From Pseudomonas mosselii (GTDB lineage Bacteria > Pseudomonadota > Gammaproteobacteria > Pseudomonadales > Pseudomonadaceae): a stretch of DNA of 64,000 nt. Shown here one piece after another: positions 43,592 to 51,533 of the stretch. A program made the position numbers and the translations under genes. The stretch is taken from contig NZ_CP081966.1 in the NCBI RefSeq assembly GCF_019823065.1, forward strand, positions 3,007,501 to 3,071,500, in the 5' to 3' direction. The notes under the pieces were generated by a model. That model saw nothing but the letters and a program-made list of their open reading frames with translations, made no database searches and was not told where the DNA came from. Each line of letters starts with the position of its first letter. Position 1 is the stretch's first letter.

Positions 43592-45829
43592 CTAGAAGTC
43601 CACCGAGGTAGAGAACAACACCGACCGCGGCGTGCCCAGCCCACCGGACAGGCCACTGCCATCGCCGCCATTCCACGAACCGATCCAGTAGGCCTTGTTG
43701 GCCACGTTCTGCACGGTGGCGCGGAAGGTCACCGGCTTGTCCGAGATCTTCAGGCTGTAGCGGGCGCCCAGGTCGAAGATCGTGTAGGACGGCAGCGACA
43801 GGTTGTTGGCATCGGTGGCGTAGCGCCGGCCGGCATAGTTGGCGTTGCCGGTCAGGGTCAAGCCCGGAAGCTCACGCAGGTCGTACTCGACGCCGAGCTT
43901 GGCCAGCACCTTGGGCACGCCCGTGGCCTGGTTGCCTTCGTTCTCCTTGCGTATCGATTTCGTCAGCTCGGCCTTGGTGTAGGACGCTCCGCCCAGCAGG
44001 CGCAGCCCCGGCTCGAGCTCGCCGAAGAACGACCATTCCAGGCCACGGTTGCGCTGCTCGCCGTACACGCCGTAGACCTGCGTGACCGGGTCGGTATAGG
44101 CGCTTGGTTTCTTCACCTGATAGACACTGACCGTGTGCGCGAAGGTGCCCAGGTCGAGCTTGGCGCCCAGTTCGTACTGCTTGGTCTGGTACGGCGCCAT
44201 GATCGCACCCGCGTTTCGCGCGTTGTCCGGCGCGATACCGCCCTGGCTCAGGCCTTCGATGTAGTTGCCGTACAGCGACAGCTCGTCGGTGACCTTGACC
44301 AGCAGGGCCGTGGCCGGCGATACCCGGCTTTCATCGTAGGGCTTGGAGGTGCGCTGGTGGTTGCCGTTGTAGTTCGACGCGCGCACGTTCTGGTGGCGTG
44401 CACCGACGGTCCACTGCACCTTGTCATCGAGGAACGACAGGGTGTCGAGCAAGGCTTCGCTGCTCAGCCGGGCACGCATGCGCGAGGTGACGTTGCCGTA
44501 CTCGCCGATCTCCGGGCGCGGGCCGTAGTCCAGGTTGTAGTAGTTGGTGCGGATGGTCGACGACAGGCGCTTGTCCTTGAAGCTGTTCTCGGAGTCGTAG
44601 CGGGTGGCCGCCAGCGACCAGGCGTGATCCACGGGCCCGGTGGCGAAACGCCCGCGCAGGCCGACTTCGCCGGATTTCTGCTCGCCATCGCGGGCCGAGC
44701 GGATCGGCGTGGCGGAGATGTCGCCGGCATCGTTGAGCAGCATGCCGCTGGTCATCAGCGCGTTGTAGCCCCCTTCCCTGTGGCCCCAGCCGGCGAATGC
44801 GGTGAGCGAGTCGTTGAGGTCGTACTCGCCGCGCAGCACCACGGTGTCGGTGTCGTTGACGGTATAGCCCCACTCCGGGGCCAGCGAATGATCGCCCTTC
44901 TTGGCCTTGGGCAGGTGGGTCACCCCGGGGCTGATCGAGGAGATGCCGAAATAGTTGACCCCGTCCATGCGCTCGCGCTGGTGGTAGTAGTCCAGCGACG
45001 CCCTCGCCCGCTCGCCGCGCCAGTCCAGGGCCAGCGACGACAGCTGCATGCGGTGCTGCTGGTCGTCCACGGGGGTGTCGCCGTCGCGGTAGACGCCGTT
45101 GAAGCGCACGCCGAACTGCTTCTGGTCGCCGAAGCGGCGGCCGATATCGGCATGTATGCCGGCCAGGCCATCGGACTCGTACGAGGCGGTCAGCCGGGCC
45201 AGGGGCTCGTCGCCGGCACGCTTGGGCACGATGTTGATGCTGCCACCGACGCTGCCGTCAGGCGGCATGCCGTTGAGCAGCGCCGATGGGCCCTTGAGCA
45301 CTTCGATGCGCTCGGCGAGCTCGGTGGAGCCGCGCATGTTCGGCGCCATGCTCGGCAGGCCGTTGAAGGTGATGTCGTTGCCGGTGCTGTAGAGGCCTCG
45401 GATGAAGAAGGTCTCGAAGATGCCGCGCTTGCTCGGCACGTACACCGACGGATCGGTGGCGCCGATCACCGAGCCGATGTCCTGGGCCTGGCGGTTCTCG
45501 ATGTATTCCTTGGTGTAGCTGATGGCGTTGAACGGCGTTTCGCTGAAGTCCTTGTTGCCCATCAGCCCGAGCCGGCTGCCCGAACCGACCTGGCCACCGG
45601 CATATTCCGGTGGTGGGGCGCCCAGCGAATCACGGGTGTCCTGTACCAACGTTTCCGGCAGGGTCAGGCCCTCCTCCTTCACATCGGGGGTCTGTTGCTG
45701 CGCCGAGGTGGTGGAACGTGGCGGTTGCGCGAAGGCGTTGCCGGCGATGGCGGCCATGCCCAGCAGTACGGCCATGAACAAGGCCCTGCGGGGCAGGTTC
45801 GGGGCCTGGGGATGTTGCAGTGGAAGCAT
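43592..45829 (-). CDS. TonB-dependent siderophore receptor (BauA/FatA-like)
   Basis: A 745-residue outer-membrane receptor. A signal peptide (RALFMAVLLGMAAIAGNAFA) precedes the plug domain (GSVIGATDPSVYVPSKRGIF, then FIRGLYSTGNDITFNGLPS, IEVLKGPSALLNGMPPDGSV). A 22-strand barrel ends in SVLFSTSVDF. No N-terminal signalling (STN) domain is present, so it does not act through a FecR-type anti-sigma factor. It probably imports the ferric form of the siderophore made by this locus. ATG at 45829 is chosen over 45868 because AAGGAA lies upstream. A Fur-box-like element precedes it. It is last in a same-strand row from the sigma factor. Confidence 0.92.
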   Translation of the reverse strand: MLPLQHPQAPNLPRRALFMAVLLGMAAIAGNAFAQPPRSTTSAQQQTPDVKEEGLTLPETLVQDTRDSLGAPPPEYAGGQVGSGSRLGLMGNKDFSETPFNAISYTKEYIENRQAQDIGSVIGATDPSVYVPSKRGIFETFFIRGLYSTGNDITFNGLPSMAPNMRGSTELAERIEVLKGPSALLNGMPPDGSVGGSINIVPKRAGDEPLARLTASYESDGLAGIHADIGRRFGDQKQFGVRFNGVYRDGDTPVDDQQHRMQLSSLALDWRGERARASLDYYHQRERMDGVNYFGISSISPGVTHLPKAKKGDHSLAPEWGYTVNDTDTVVLRGEYDLNDSLTAFAGWGHREGGYNALMTSGMLLNDAGDISATPIRSARDGEQKSGEVGLRGRFATGPVDHAWSLAATRYDSENSFKDKRLSSTIRTNYYNLDYGPRPEIGEYGNVTSRMRARLSSEALLDTLSFLDDKVQWTVGARHQNVRASNYNGNHQRTSKPYDESRVSPATALLVKVTDELSLYGNYIEGLSQGGIAPDNARNAGAIMAPYQTKQYELGAKLDLGTFAHTVSVYQVKKPSAYTDPVTQVYGVYGEQRNRGLEWSFFGELEPGLRLLGGASYTKAELTKSIRKENEGNQATGVPKVLAKLGVEYDLRELPGLTLTGNANYAGRRYATDANNLSLPSYTIFDLGARYSLKISDKPVTFRATVQNVANKAYWIGSWNGGDGSGLSGGLGTPRSVLFSTSVDF

Positions 45830-45853
45830 GAGGGATTCCTTTCGGGACGAAAT

Positions 45854-45872
45854 GGTAATGTTTCTCATTAGT
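45854..45872 (-). promoter_or_regulatory. Candidate Fur box ahead of the TonB receptor
   Basis: The minus strand carries AATGAGAAACATTACC-type sequence, an imperfect match to the Fur consensus GATAATGATAATCATTATC, about 25-43 bases before the receptor ATG. Confidence 0.5.
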
Positions 45873-46006
45873 CATTCCGTACGAGTCGGTGAATCCCTCA
45901 ACAGAAATTACAGTCATTTGGCCACTATCGGTCCAGCAACCCATTTCGTGTAGGAGATCGCCCAGCCCTTTGGGGCTGCGCTGTCTTGCAGGGAACTGCT
46001 ATCTCT

Positions 46007-46123
46007 GTGGGAGCGGCCTTGCGTCGCGAGAGGGCTGCGCAGCAGCCCCAGCAATTTTGATGGTGGCTCGGAATCTGGGGCCGCTGCGCGCCCCTTTCGC
46101 GACGCAAGGCCGCTCCCACAGGA
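46007..46123. repeat. REP-like inverted repeat pair (element 1)
   Basis: Arms of 30 bases at 46007-46036 and 46094-46123 are inverted with one mismatch. They share the core TGTGGGAGCGGCCTTGCGTC. The loop holds a smaller dyad (GGGCTGCGCAGCAGCCC). Such elements are the intergenic palindromes of P. putida-group genomes. This one lies between the siderophore binding protein gene and the receptor gene and may stabilise or attenuate transcripts. Confidence 0.85.
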
Positions 46124-46147
46124 ATTACGTATGGCCTGAATGCAGGA

Positions 46148-47110
46148 TTAGCCCTGATACCCCTTCACCACCTCGTCCGCCACCCGCTCCAGGCAGGTCA
46201 CGCTGGCGGTGCACAGGTACCAGGTCTGTGGATCGACGAACACCACATGGCCGTTCTTCCACGCCTTGGTCTGGCGCAGCAGCGGGTTGTCCAGGGTCTC
46301 GCGGTCCAGCGCGGCCCGGCGCTCCATCACTGCGGTGCGGTCGATCACGTAGAGGATGTCAGGGTCGGCCTGGTGAATGAACTCGTTGGAGATCGGCTGC
46401 CCGTGCAGGCCTGCCTGCATGTCGTCACTGGCCGGCTTGACCCCGAGGGTGTCGAAGATGAAGCCGTAGCGCGAGCGCACGCCATAGGCGGTGAACGCGC
46501 CGTTGTTGTGCAGCACCACCAGCGCCTTCTCCGGGCGCCCGTCGGTCACTTGGCGCACCTGGGCCACCTTGGCGTCGATGCGCGCGGCGGTTTCCCGGGC
46601 CCGGTCTTCCTTGCCGAGGATCCGTCCGACGGTCAGCAGGTGCTGCTTGGCGGTGTCGATGACGTTGCCCTGGCGGTTGTCCATGTCGATGTCGTAGTGC
46701 ACCGTCGGGGCGATCTGGCTCAGTTCCGGGTAGCTCTGCGCCTGCAGCGGCGAGATCAGGATCAGGTCGGGCTTGAGCGCATGCAGGCGCTCGAGGTTGG
46801 GCTGGATGGTGGTGCCGACATCGGCCACCTTGGGGTCGTCGCGGTACTTGGCCAGGAAGCCCGCCACATAGTCCTTGGCGATGCCTACCACCGGCGCGCC
46901 GAGCTGATCGAGGGTGTCCAGCTCGCTCATGTCGAAGGCCACCACGCGCTGCGGCTGGTGTTCGACCAGCGTGGTGCCCAGGGCGTGCTCGACCTTCACC
47001 GGGGCGTAGTCGGCGCTGGCGGCGCGCGCCTGGGCCGGCGGGGCCTGGTCGCAGCCGGGCAGCGCGGCCGCCACGGCGGCGGCCAGCAGTATCTTGCAGA
47101 TTCCGTTCAT
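46148..47110 (-). CDS. Periplasmic siderophore-binding lipoprotein (FatB/BauB-like)
   Basis: A 320-residue class III substrate-binding protein with a lipoprotein signal (LLAAAVAAALPGC, lipid Cys about residue 20). The conserved fold elements include LVEHQPQRVVAFDMSELDTL, LHALKPDLILISPLQAQSYP and the interlobe helix GKEDRARETAARIDAKVAQV. It should capture the ferric siderophore delivered by the TonB receptor and pass it to the two permeases. Its ATG overlaps the end of the ATPase gene by four bases, and it is the last gene of the import unit before the REP element. FatB of Vibrio (anguibactin) and CeuE/YclQ are in this group. Confidence 0.9.
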   Translation of the reverse strand: MNGICKILLAAAVAAALPGCDQAPPAQARAASADYAPVKVEHALGTTLVEHQPQRVVAFDMSELDTLDQLGAPVVGIAKDYVAGFLAKYRDDPKVADVGTTIQPNLERLHALKPDLILISPLQAQSYPELSQIAPTVHYDIDMDNRQGNVIDTAKQHLLTVGRILGKEDRARETAARIDAKVAQVRQVTDGRPEKALVVLHNNGAFTAYGVRSRYGFIFDTLGVKPASDDMQAGLHGQPISNEFIHQADPDILYVIDRTAVMERRAALDRETLDNPLLRQTKAWKNGHVVFVDPQTWYLCTASVTCLERVADEVVKGYQG

Positions 47111-47889
47111 ACCAGCTCTCTCGATAGTGATGGGTTGAAGTAGTTGCAGACGAAACCGTGCGCGCTGGGCAGGATCTCGAAGGCCAGGCCGAACAGCGCG
47201 CGCAGGTTGGCCTGGGTGACCACCTCGGCGACCGGCCCGTGGCTGTGCACGGCGCCGCCTTTCATGGCGACGATGTGGTCGGAATAGTTGGCGGCGAAGT
47301 TGATGTCGTGCACCACCAGGATCACCGTGCGCCCCTGCTCGTCGCAGAGCCTGCGGATCGCCTGCATGATCTGCACCGCGTGCTTCATGTCGAGGTTGTT
47401 CAGCGGCTCGTCGAGCAGCAGCAGCTCGGTGCGCTGGGCGATGGTCATGGCCAGGAAGGCCATTTGCCGCTGGCCGCCGCTGAGTTCGTCGAGGTAAGCC
47501 CCGCGCAGAGGCTGCAGCCCCAGGAAATCCAGTGACTCGTCGATCACCTGCTGGTCGTCGGCCGTCAGCAGGCCACGGCTGTAGGGGAAGCGGCCGAAGG
47601 CGACCAGTTCCTCGACGGTCAGGCGCAGGTTGAAGTCCAGCACCTGGCGCAGGGTGGCCACGCGGCGGGCGTAGTCGGCGATGGCTATGCGGTCGATGTC
47701 CTGGCCGTCGAGCAGGATCCGCCCGCGATTGGCCGGCAACAGCCGGGCGATGCACATCAGCAGGGTGCTCTTGCCGGCGCCGTTGGGGCCGATCAACGAG
47801 GTGACCTGGCCGGCGGGAAACGCCAGGCTCACGTCATCGAGCACGGTCTTCTCGCCGTAGGCCTTGTGCAGGTGTTCGAGGGTGATCAT
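47107..47889 (-). CDS. Ferric siderophore ABC transporter ATPase (FepC/BauE-like)
   Basis: A 260-residue ATPase with Walker [21 protein letters not shown], signature LSGGQRQMAFLAMTIAQ, Walker B LLLLDEPLNNLDM and switch histidine VILVVHDINFAANYSD. These match the iron-siderophore subgroup (FecE/FepC). It powers the two permeases encoded just upstream. Start ATG at 47889 overlaps the permease end by four bases, and its stop overlaps the binding protein start, so all import genes are tightly coupled. Earlier in-frame codons run inside the permease gene and are ignored. Confidence 0.92.
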   Translation of the reverse strand: MITLEHLHKAYGEKTVLDDVSLAFPAGQVTSLIGPNGAGKSTLLMCIARLLPANRGRILLDGQDIDRIAIADYARRVATLRQVLDFNLRLTVEELVAFGRFPYSRGLLTADDQQVIDESLDFLGLQPLRGAYLDELSGGQRQMAFLAMTIAQRTELLLLDEPLNNLDMKHAVQIMQAIRRLCDEQGRTVILVVHDINFAANYSDHIVAMKGGAVHSHGPVAEVVTQANLRALFGLAFEILPSAHGFVCNYFNPSLSRELV

Positions 47890-48824
47890 GGGGTGCCTCG
47901 GGTTCGGACCATCAACGCGAGGAAGTACGCGCCGCACACCAGGTTGACGAGGATGCTGACGCTGGTCCGGTAGTTGAACAGGTGCTCGACCAGCAGTTGG
48001 GCGAGCAGGAACATGCCGATGGCCACGGCGCAGGCCAGTGGCAGGGTGACCTGGTGCCGGGCGCTGCGCGCCAGGGCGTAGGCGATGTTGGCGACGAACA
48101 CACCCATGAACGCGGTCGGCCCCACCAGGCTGGTGGACACCGCCACCAGCACGGCGATCAGCGCCATCTGCAGGCGCAGGCAGCGGCCATGGTCCAGGCC
48201 CAGGGCGATGGCCTGGTCGCGCCCCAGCGCCAGCACGTCGAGGACCCGCGTGCCGCGCGCCACCAGCAGTGCCACCGCCGCCACCAGCAGGCCCGAGTAC
48301 AGCACCTGGGTCGGCTGGGCGCGGTTGAAGCTGGTGTAGCCCAGGCTCTGCAGGATGGAGAACTCCCCCGGGCTGGTCTTGAGCTGGATGAACTGGGTGA
48401 AGGTGCCCAGCACCATGGTCAGCACCAGGCCCAGCAGCAACAGGCGGTAGACATCGCCGTGCCCCTCGCGCAGCAGCCAGCGCTGCAGCAGCCACGAGTA
48501 GCCGAGCATCAGCGCGATCGACAGCAGCGCGTTGCCCTGGGCGCCCAGCAGCGCCGCGCTGGCGGTGCCCAGCCACAGCACCAGCAGGGCCTGGAACAGC
48601 AGGTAGATGCCTTCGTAGCCCATGATCGCCGGGGTCAGCACGCGGTTGCCGGCCAGGGTCTGGAAGATCACCGAGGACAAGGCGATGCACACCCCTGCCA
48701 CGATTATCGCGCCCAGGCGCACCAGGCGCTTGGGGATCACGTAGCTGAAGTCCAGGCCCGAACCCAGCAACAGGAACGCCAGCGCCAGGGCCGGCAGCAA
48801 CAACCAGGCGGCGCGGCGCATCAT
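47886..48824 (-). CDS. Ferric siderophore ABC permease (FatC/BauC-like)
   Basis: A 312-residue FecCD-family permease with about 9-10 membrane helices. Landmarks are RLGAIIVAGVCIALSSVIFQ, TLAGNRVLTPAIMGYEGIYL (the conserved NRVLTPxIMG block of the FatC branch), LDVLALGRDQAIALGLDHGR (ATPase contact) and STSLVGPTAFMGVFVANIAY. It pairs with the following FatD-like permease, whose end it overlaps by four bases. Start ATG at 48824 (MMRRAAWLLL) is set by the overlap. The pair forms the membrane channel for the ferric siderophore. Confidence 0.9.
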   Translation of the reverse strand: MMRRAAWLLLPALALAFLLLGSGLDFSYVIPKRLVRLGAIIVAGVCIALSSVIFQTLAGNRVLTPAIMGYEGIYLLFQALLVLWLGTASAALLGAQGNALLSIALMLGYSWLLQRWLLREGHGDVYRLLLLGLVLTMVLGTFTQFIQLKTSPGEFSILQSLGYTSFNRAQPTQVLYSGLLVAAVALLVARGTRVLDVLALGRDQAIALGLDHGRCLRLQMALIAVLVAVSTSLVGPTAFMGVFVANIAYALARSARHQVTLPLACAVAIGMFLLAQLLVEHLFNYRTSVSILVNLVCGAYFLALMVRTRGTP

Positions 48825-49765
48825 TTGCACTTCCACAGGATCAGCAACAGGAACAGCACGCCGCCGACACTGCCGGCGGTCAGGCCAATGGGTACCTCGT
48901 AGGGATGGATCAGCAGCCGGCCGAGGATGTCGCAGGCCAGCAGCAGCGCCGCGCCGCACATGGCAACGATGGGCAGGGTGCGCTTGAGGTGCTCGCCGTA
49001 GCGCAGCGCCACCAGGTTCGGCACCACCAGGCCGACGAAGGGGATCGCGCCCACGGTGATGACCGTGGCCGATACGGTCACCGCCACCAGCACCAGGCCG
49101 AGGATGGCGGTGGCCGCGTAGTTGAGCCCGAGGCTGGTGGCCATGCCCTCGCCCATGCCGAGCACGGTGAAACGCTGAGCGTACAGGTAGGTGAGCACGA
49201 CGATCGGCAGGATCAGGTAGATGATCTCGTAGTTGCCCTCGATCACCCGCGAGAAGTCGCCCAGCAGCCAGCCCTGCATGCTCTGCAGGATGTTGTGGCG
49301 GTAGGCGTAGAATTCGGCGATGGCGCTGAGCAGGCTGCCGTACATCAGGCCGATCACCGGCACCAGCACCAGGTTGGTGAAGCGGATGCGGCGGATGATC
49401 GCCACATACACCAGGCTTGCCAGCAGGCAGAACACCAGGGCGAACAGCATGCGTCCGCTGGCCCCGGCTCCGGGCAGCACGGTCAGGGCCACCAGGATGC
49501 CCAGTTTGGCCGCGTCGAGTCCGCCGCAGGTGGCCGGCTCGACGAAGCGGTTGCGCACGATCTGCTGCAGGATCACCCCGCAGACTGACAGGCCGACACC
49601 GGTCAGCACCAGGGCCGCCAGGCGTGGCAGGCGGCTGGCGGTGAGGGTCAGCCAGGCATCGTCACTGGCCGACCACAAGGCCGACCAGGACATCTGGCTG
49701 GCCCCGACCATCAGTGAAACGCCACACAGCAGCAACAACAGCGTTGGCAGCAGCACCCGACTCAA
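48821..49765 (-). CDS. Ferric siderophore ABC permease (FatD/BauD-like)
   Basis: A 314-residue FecCD-family permease, partner of the FatC-like protein. Landmarks are the first helix LLPTLLLLLCGVSLMVGA, RLPRLAALVLTGVGLSVCGV (the RLPR motif of this family), the block VRNRFVEPATCGGLDAAKLG, GMGEGMATSLGLNYAATAIL (ATPase contact) and ITVGAIPFVGLVVPNLVALR. The start overlaps the end of the upstream ABC exporter gene by four bases, which links export and import genes in a single transcript. Confidence 0.9.
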   Translation of the reverse strand: MSRVLLPTLLLLLCGVSLMVGASQMSWSALWSASDDAWLTLTASRLPRLAALVLTGVGLSVCGVILQQIVRNRFVEPATCGGLDAAKLGILVALTVLPGAGASGRMLFALVFCLLASLVYVAIIRRIRFTNLVLVPVIGLMYGSLLSAIAEFYAYRHNILQSMQGWLLGDFSRVIEGNYEIIYLILPIVVLTYLYAQRFTVLGMGEGMATSLGLNYAATAILGLVLVAVTVSATVITVGAIPFVGLVVPNLVALRYGEHLKRTLPIVAMCGAALLLACDILGRLLIHPYEVPIGLTAGSVGGVLFLLLILWKCK

Positions 49766-51531
49766 GCGGTCACTCCATCGCCTGCCGCCTCGCCGATACG
49801 CCAGCCCTTGGCGGCCCGGCGCTGCTCGAGGAAGTGCGCGTACAACCCACCTTCGGCAGCCAACTGGGCATGGGCGCCCTGCTCGCGGATGCGCCCTTGG
49901 TCGAGCACCACGATCTGGTCGGCCATGGCCACCGTCGACAACTGGTGGGCAATGACGATCAGCGTGCGCTTGCCGCGCAGCCGTGCCAGCGCCTCGGCGA
50001 TGGCCGCCTGGTTCTCGGCGTCCAGCGCCGCGGTGGCCTCGTCGATCAGCAGGATCGGCGCGTCCTTGATCAACGCACGGGCGATCGAGATACGCTGGCG
50101 TTCACCGCCGGACAGCCGTGCACCGCCCTCGCCCACCGGCGTGTGCAAACCTTCGGGCAGGCGTTCGAGGATCTCCTGCACCCCGGCCAGCCGCGCCGCC
50201 TCGAGCACCTCGGCCTCGCTGGCGTCAGGTTTGCCGAGGCGGATGTTGTCGGCGATGCTGCCCTGGAACAGGTAGGCGTCCTGGAAGATCTGGCTGATCT
50301 GCCCGGCAAGTTGCTCGGCGGACATCTGCCGCACATCCACCCCGCCAACCTTGACCCGGCCCTGGGTGACATCGAAGAAGCGGGCGATAAGGCGTACCAG
50401 GGTGGTCTTGCCCGACCCCGACGCGCCGACCAGCGCGGTCATGCTGCCGGGCGCGATATCCAGGCTGACCTCGCGCAGCACTTCGGGTTGATCATCGCCG
50501 TAGCGGAAACCGACCTGCTCCAGCTGCACCGAACCATCGGCCGGCGCCTGCGGCGCGGTGGGTTCGGGCAGCGGCTCGACGGCCAGCAGCTCGGCCACCG
50601 CCTGCAACTGGCCACGGGTGCCGCGCAGCACCTCGCTGTAGCCGGCCACATCCAGCAACGGGTCGATGAAGCGGGTCGCCAGTACCAGCGCGACCAGGGT
50701 GGCGATCACCGCCGCGCTGTCGAAGGCGGCACCGGCCTGCTCGCCGAGCCACAGCGTGGCGGTCACCAGCAAGGCGGCGAAGCTGGCCTGCACCGCCCAG
50801 ACATTGAGCACCGACGACAGCGCCGAAAGCTGGATCAGCTTGCGCGCGGCCTGCTGTTGCTGGGCCACGGCCTGCTCCAGGAAACGCGTGCCGCCCTGCT
50901 CGCCATTGAAGGCGCGCAGCACCGACTGCGCCTGGGCGAACTCGACCATGCGCTGGCTGGTCTGTGCGGTGTCACGCTGGTAGCGCTGGTCGGCGCGCTG
51001 GCCCAGGCGCATGGTCGCCAGCATCACCAGCGCCAGCAGCGGCAGGCTGACCAGGGCCACCAGGCCCAGGCGCAGGTCGACCAGCAACAGCGCGACGAGG
51101 ATCACCAGCGGCGTCACCACCCCGGTGAACAGCGGTGTGAACACATGGGCCGGCAGTTGCGCGATCTCCATCATGCCTTGGGTGGTGACGTGGCTCAGGC
51201 GCGCGGTGTTGGCGGCGCTGAACCAGCCCACCGGCAGCGTGCCGACATGCTCGCCCAGGCGCTGGCGGCCACCGCGCAGCACCGCGATGCCGACGGCGAT
51301 GCCGGCCTTCTCCACCCGCCGGCGCAGGTACCAGCACACCACCACGCCCAGGGCCAGTAGCGCCAGCCATTGGCCGGCGGCCTCCAACTGGTTGCCCAGC
51401 AGGTGTCGCAGGATCGGCACCAGGGTGACGATGGTCAGTCCGCAGAGCACGCCATACACCAGCGCCAGGCGCAGGTAGCGGCGCAGGAACACGGCGTCGG
51501 CGCCGAGCAGTCGAACGAATATCCCCAGCAT
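49762..51531 (-). CDS. Fused ABC exporter half-transporter (siderophore export, BarB/YbtQ-like)
   Basis: A 589-residue protein with six membrane helices (residues ~1-310) fused to an ATPase. The ATPase has Walker A LVGASGSGKTTLVRLIARFF, signature LSGGERQRISIARALI, Walker B ILLIDEATAALDAEN and the switch histidine IVIAHQLSTVA. The membrane part includes LPVGWFSAANTARLSHVTTQ, the coupling-helix region of this subgroup. It likely dimerises with the product of the next upstream gene. BarA/BarB in the acinetobactin locus and YbtPQ in the yersiniabactin locus have the same design. Direction is probably export of the siderophore, but YbtPQ imports, so this is not settled. Start ATG is at 51531. Confidence 0.87.
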   Translation of the reverse strand: MLGIFVRLLGADAVFLRRYLRLALVYGVLCGLTIVTLVPILRHLLGNQLEAAGQWLALLALGVVVCWYLRRRVEKAGIAVGIAVLRGGRQRLGEHVGTLPVGWFSAANTARLSHVTTQGMMEIAQLPAHVFTPLFTGVVTPLVILVALLLVDLRLGLVALVSLPLLALVMLATMRLGQRADQRYQRDTAQTSQRMVEFAQAQSVLRAFNGEQGGTRFLEQAVAQQQQAARKLIQLSALSSVLNVWAVQASFAALLVTATLWLGEQAGAAFDSAAVIATLVALVLATRFIDPLLDVAGYSEVLRGTRGQLQAVAELLAVEPLPEPTAPQAPADGSVQLEQVGFRYGDDQPEVLREVSLDIAPGSMTALVGASGSGKTTLVRLIARFFDVTQGRVKVGGVDVRQMSAEQLAGQISQIFQDAYLFQGSIADNIRLGKPDASEAEVLEAARLAGVQEILERLPEGLHTPVGEGGARLSGGERQRISIARALIKDAPILLIDEATAALDAENQAAIAEALARLRGKRTLIVIAHQLSTVAMADQIVVLDQGRIREQGAHAQLAAEGGLYAHFLEQRRAAKGWRIGEAAGDGVTA

Positions 51532-51533
51532 GA

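Noticed and set aside
44135..45871. 578-codon frame antisense to the TonB receptor
   Set aside because: A high-GC shadow frame; the opposite strand holds a clear receptor.
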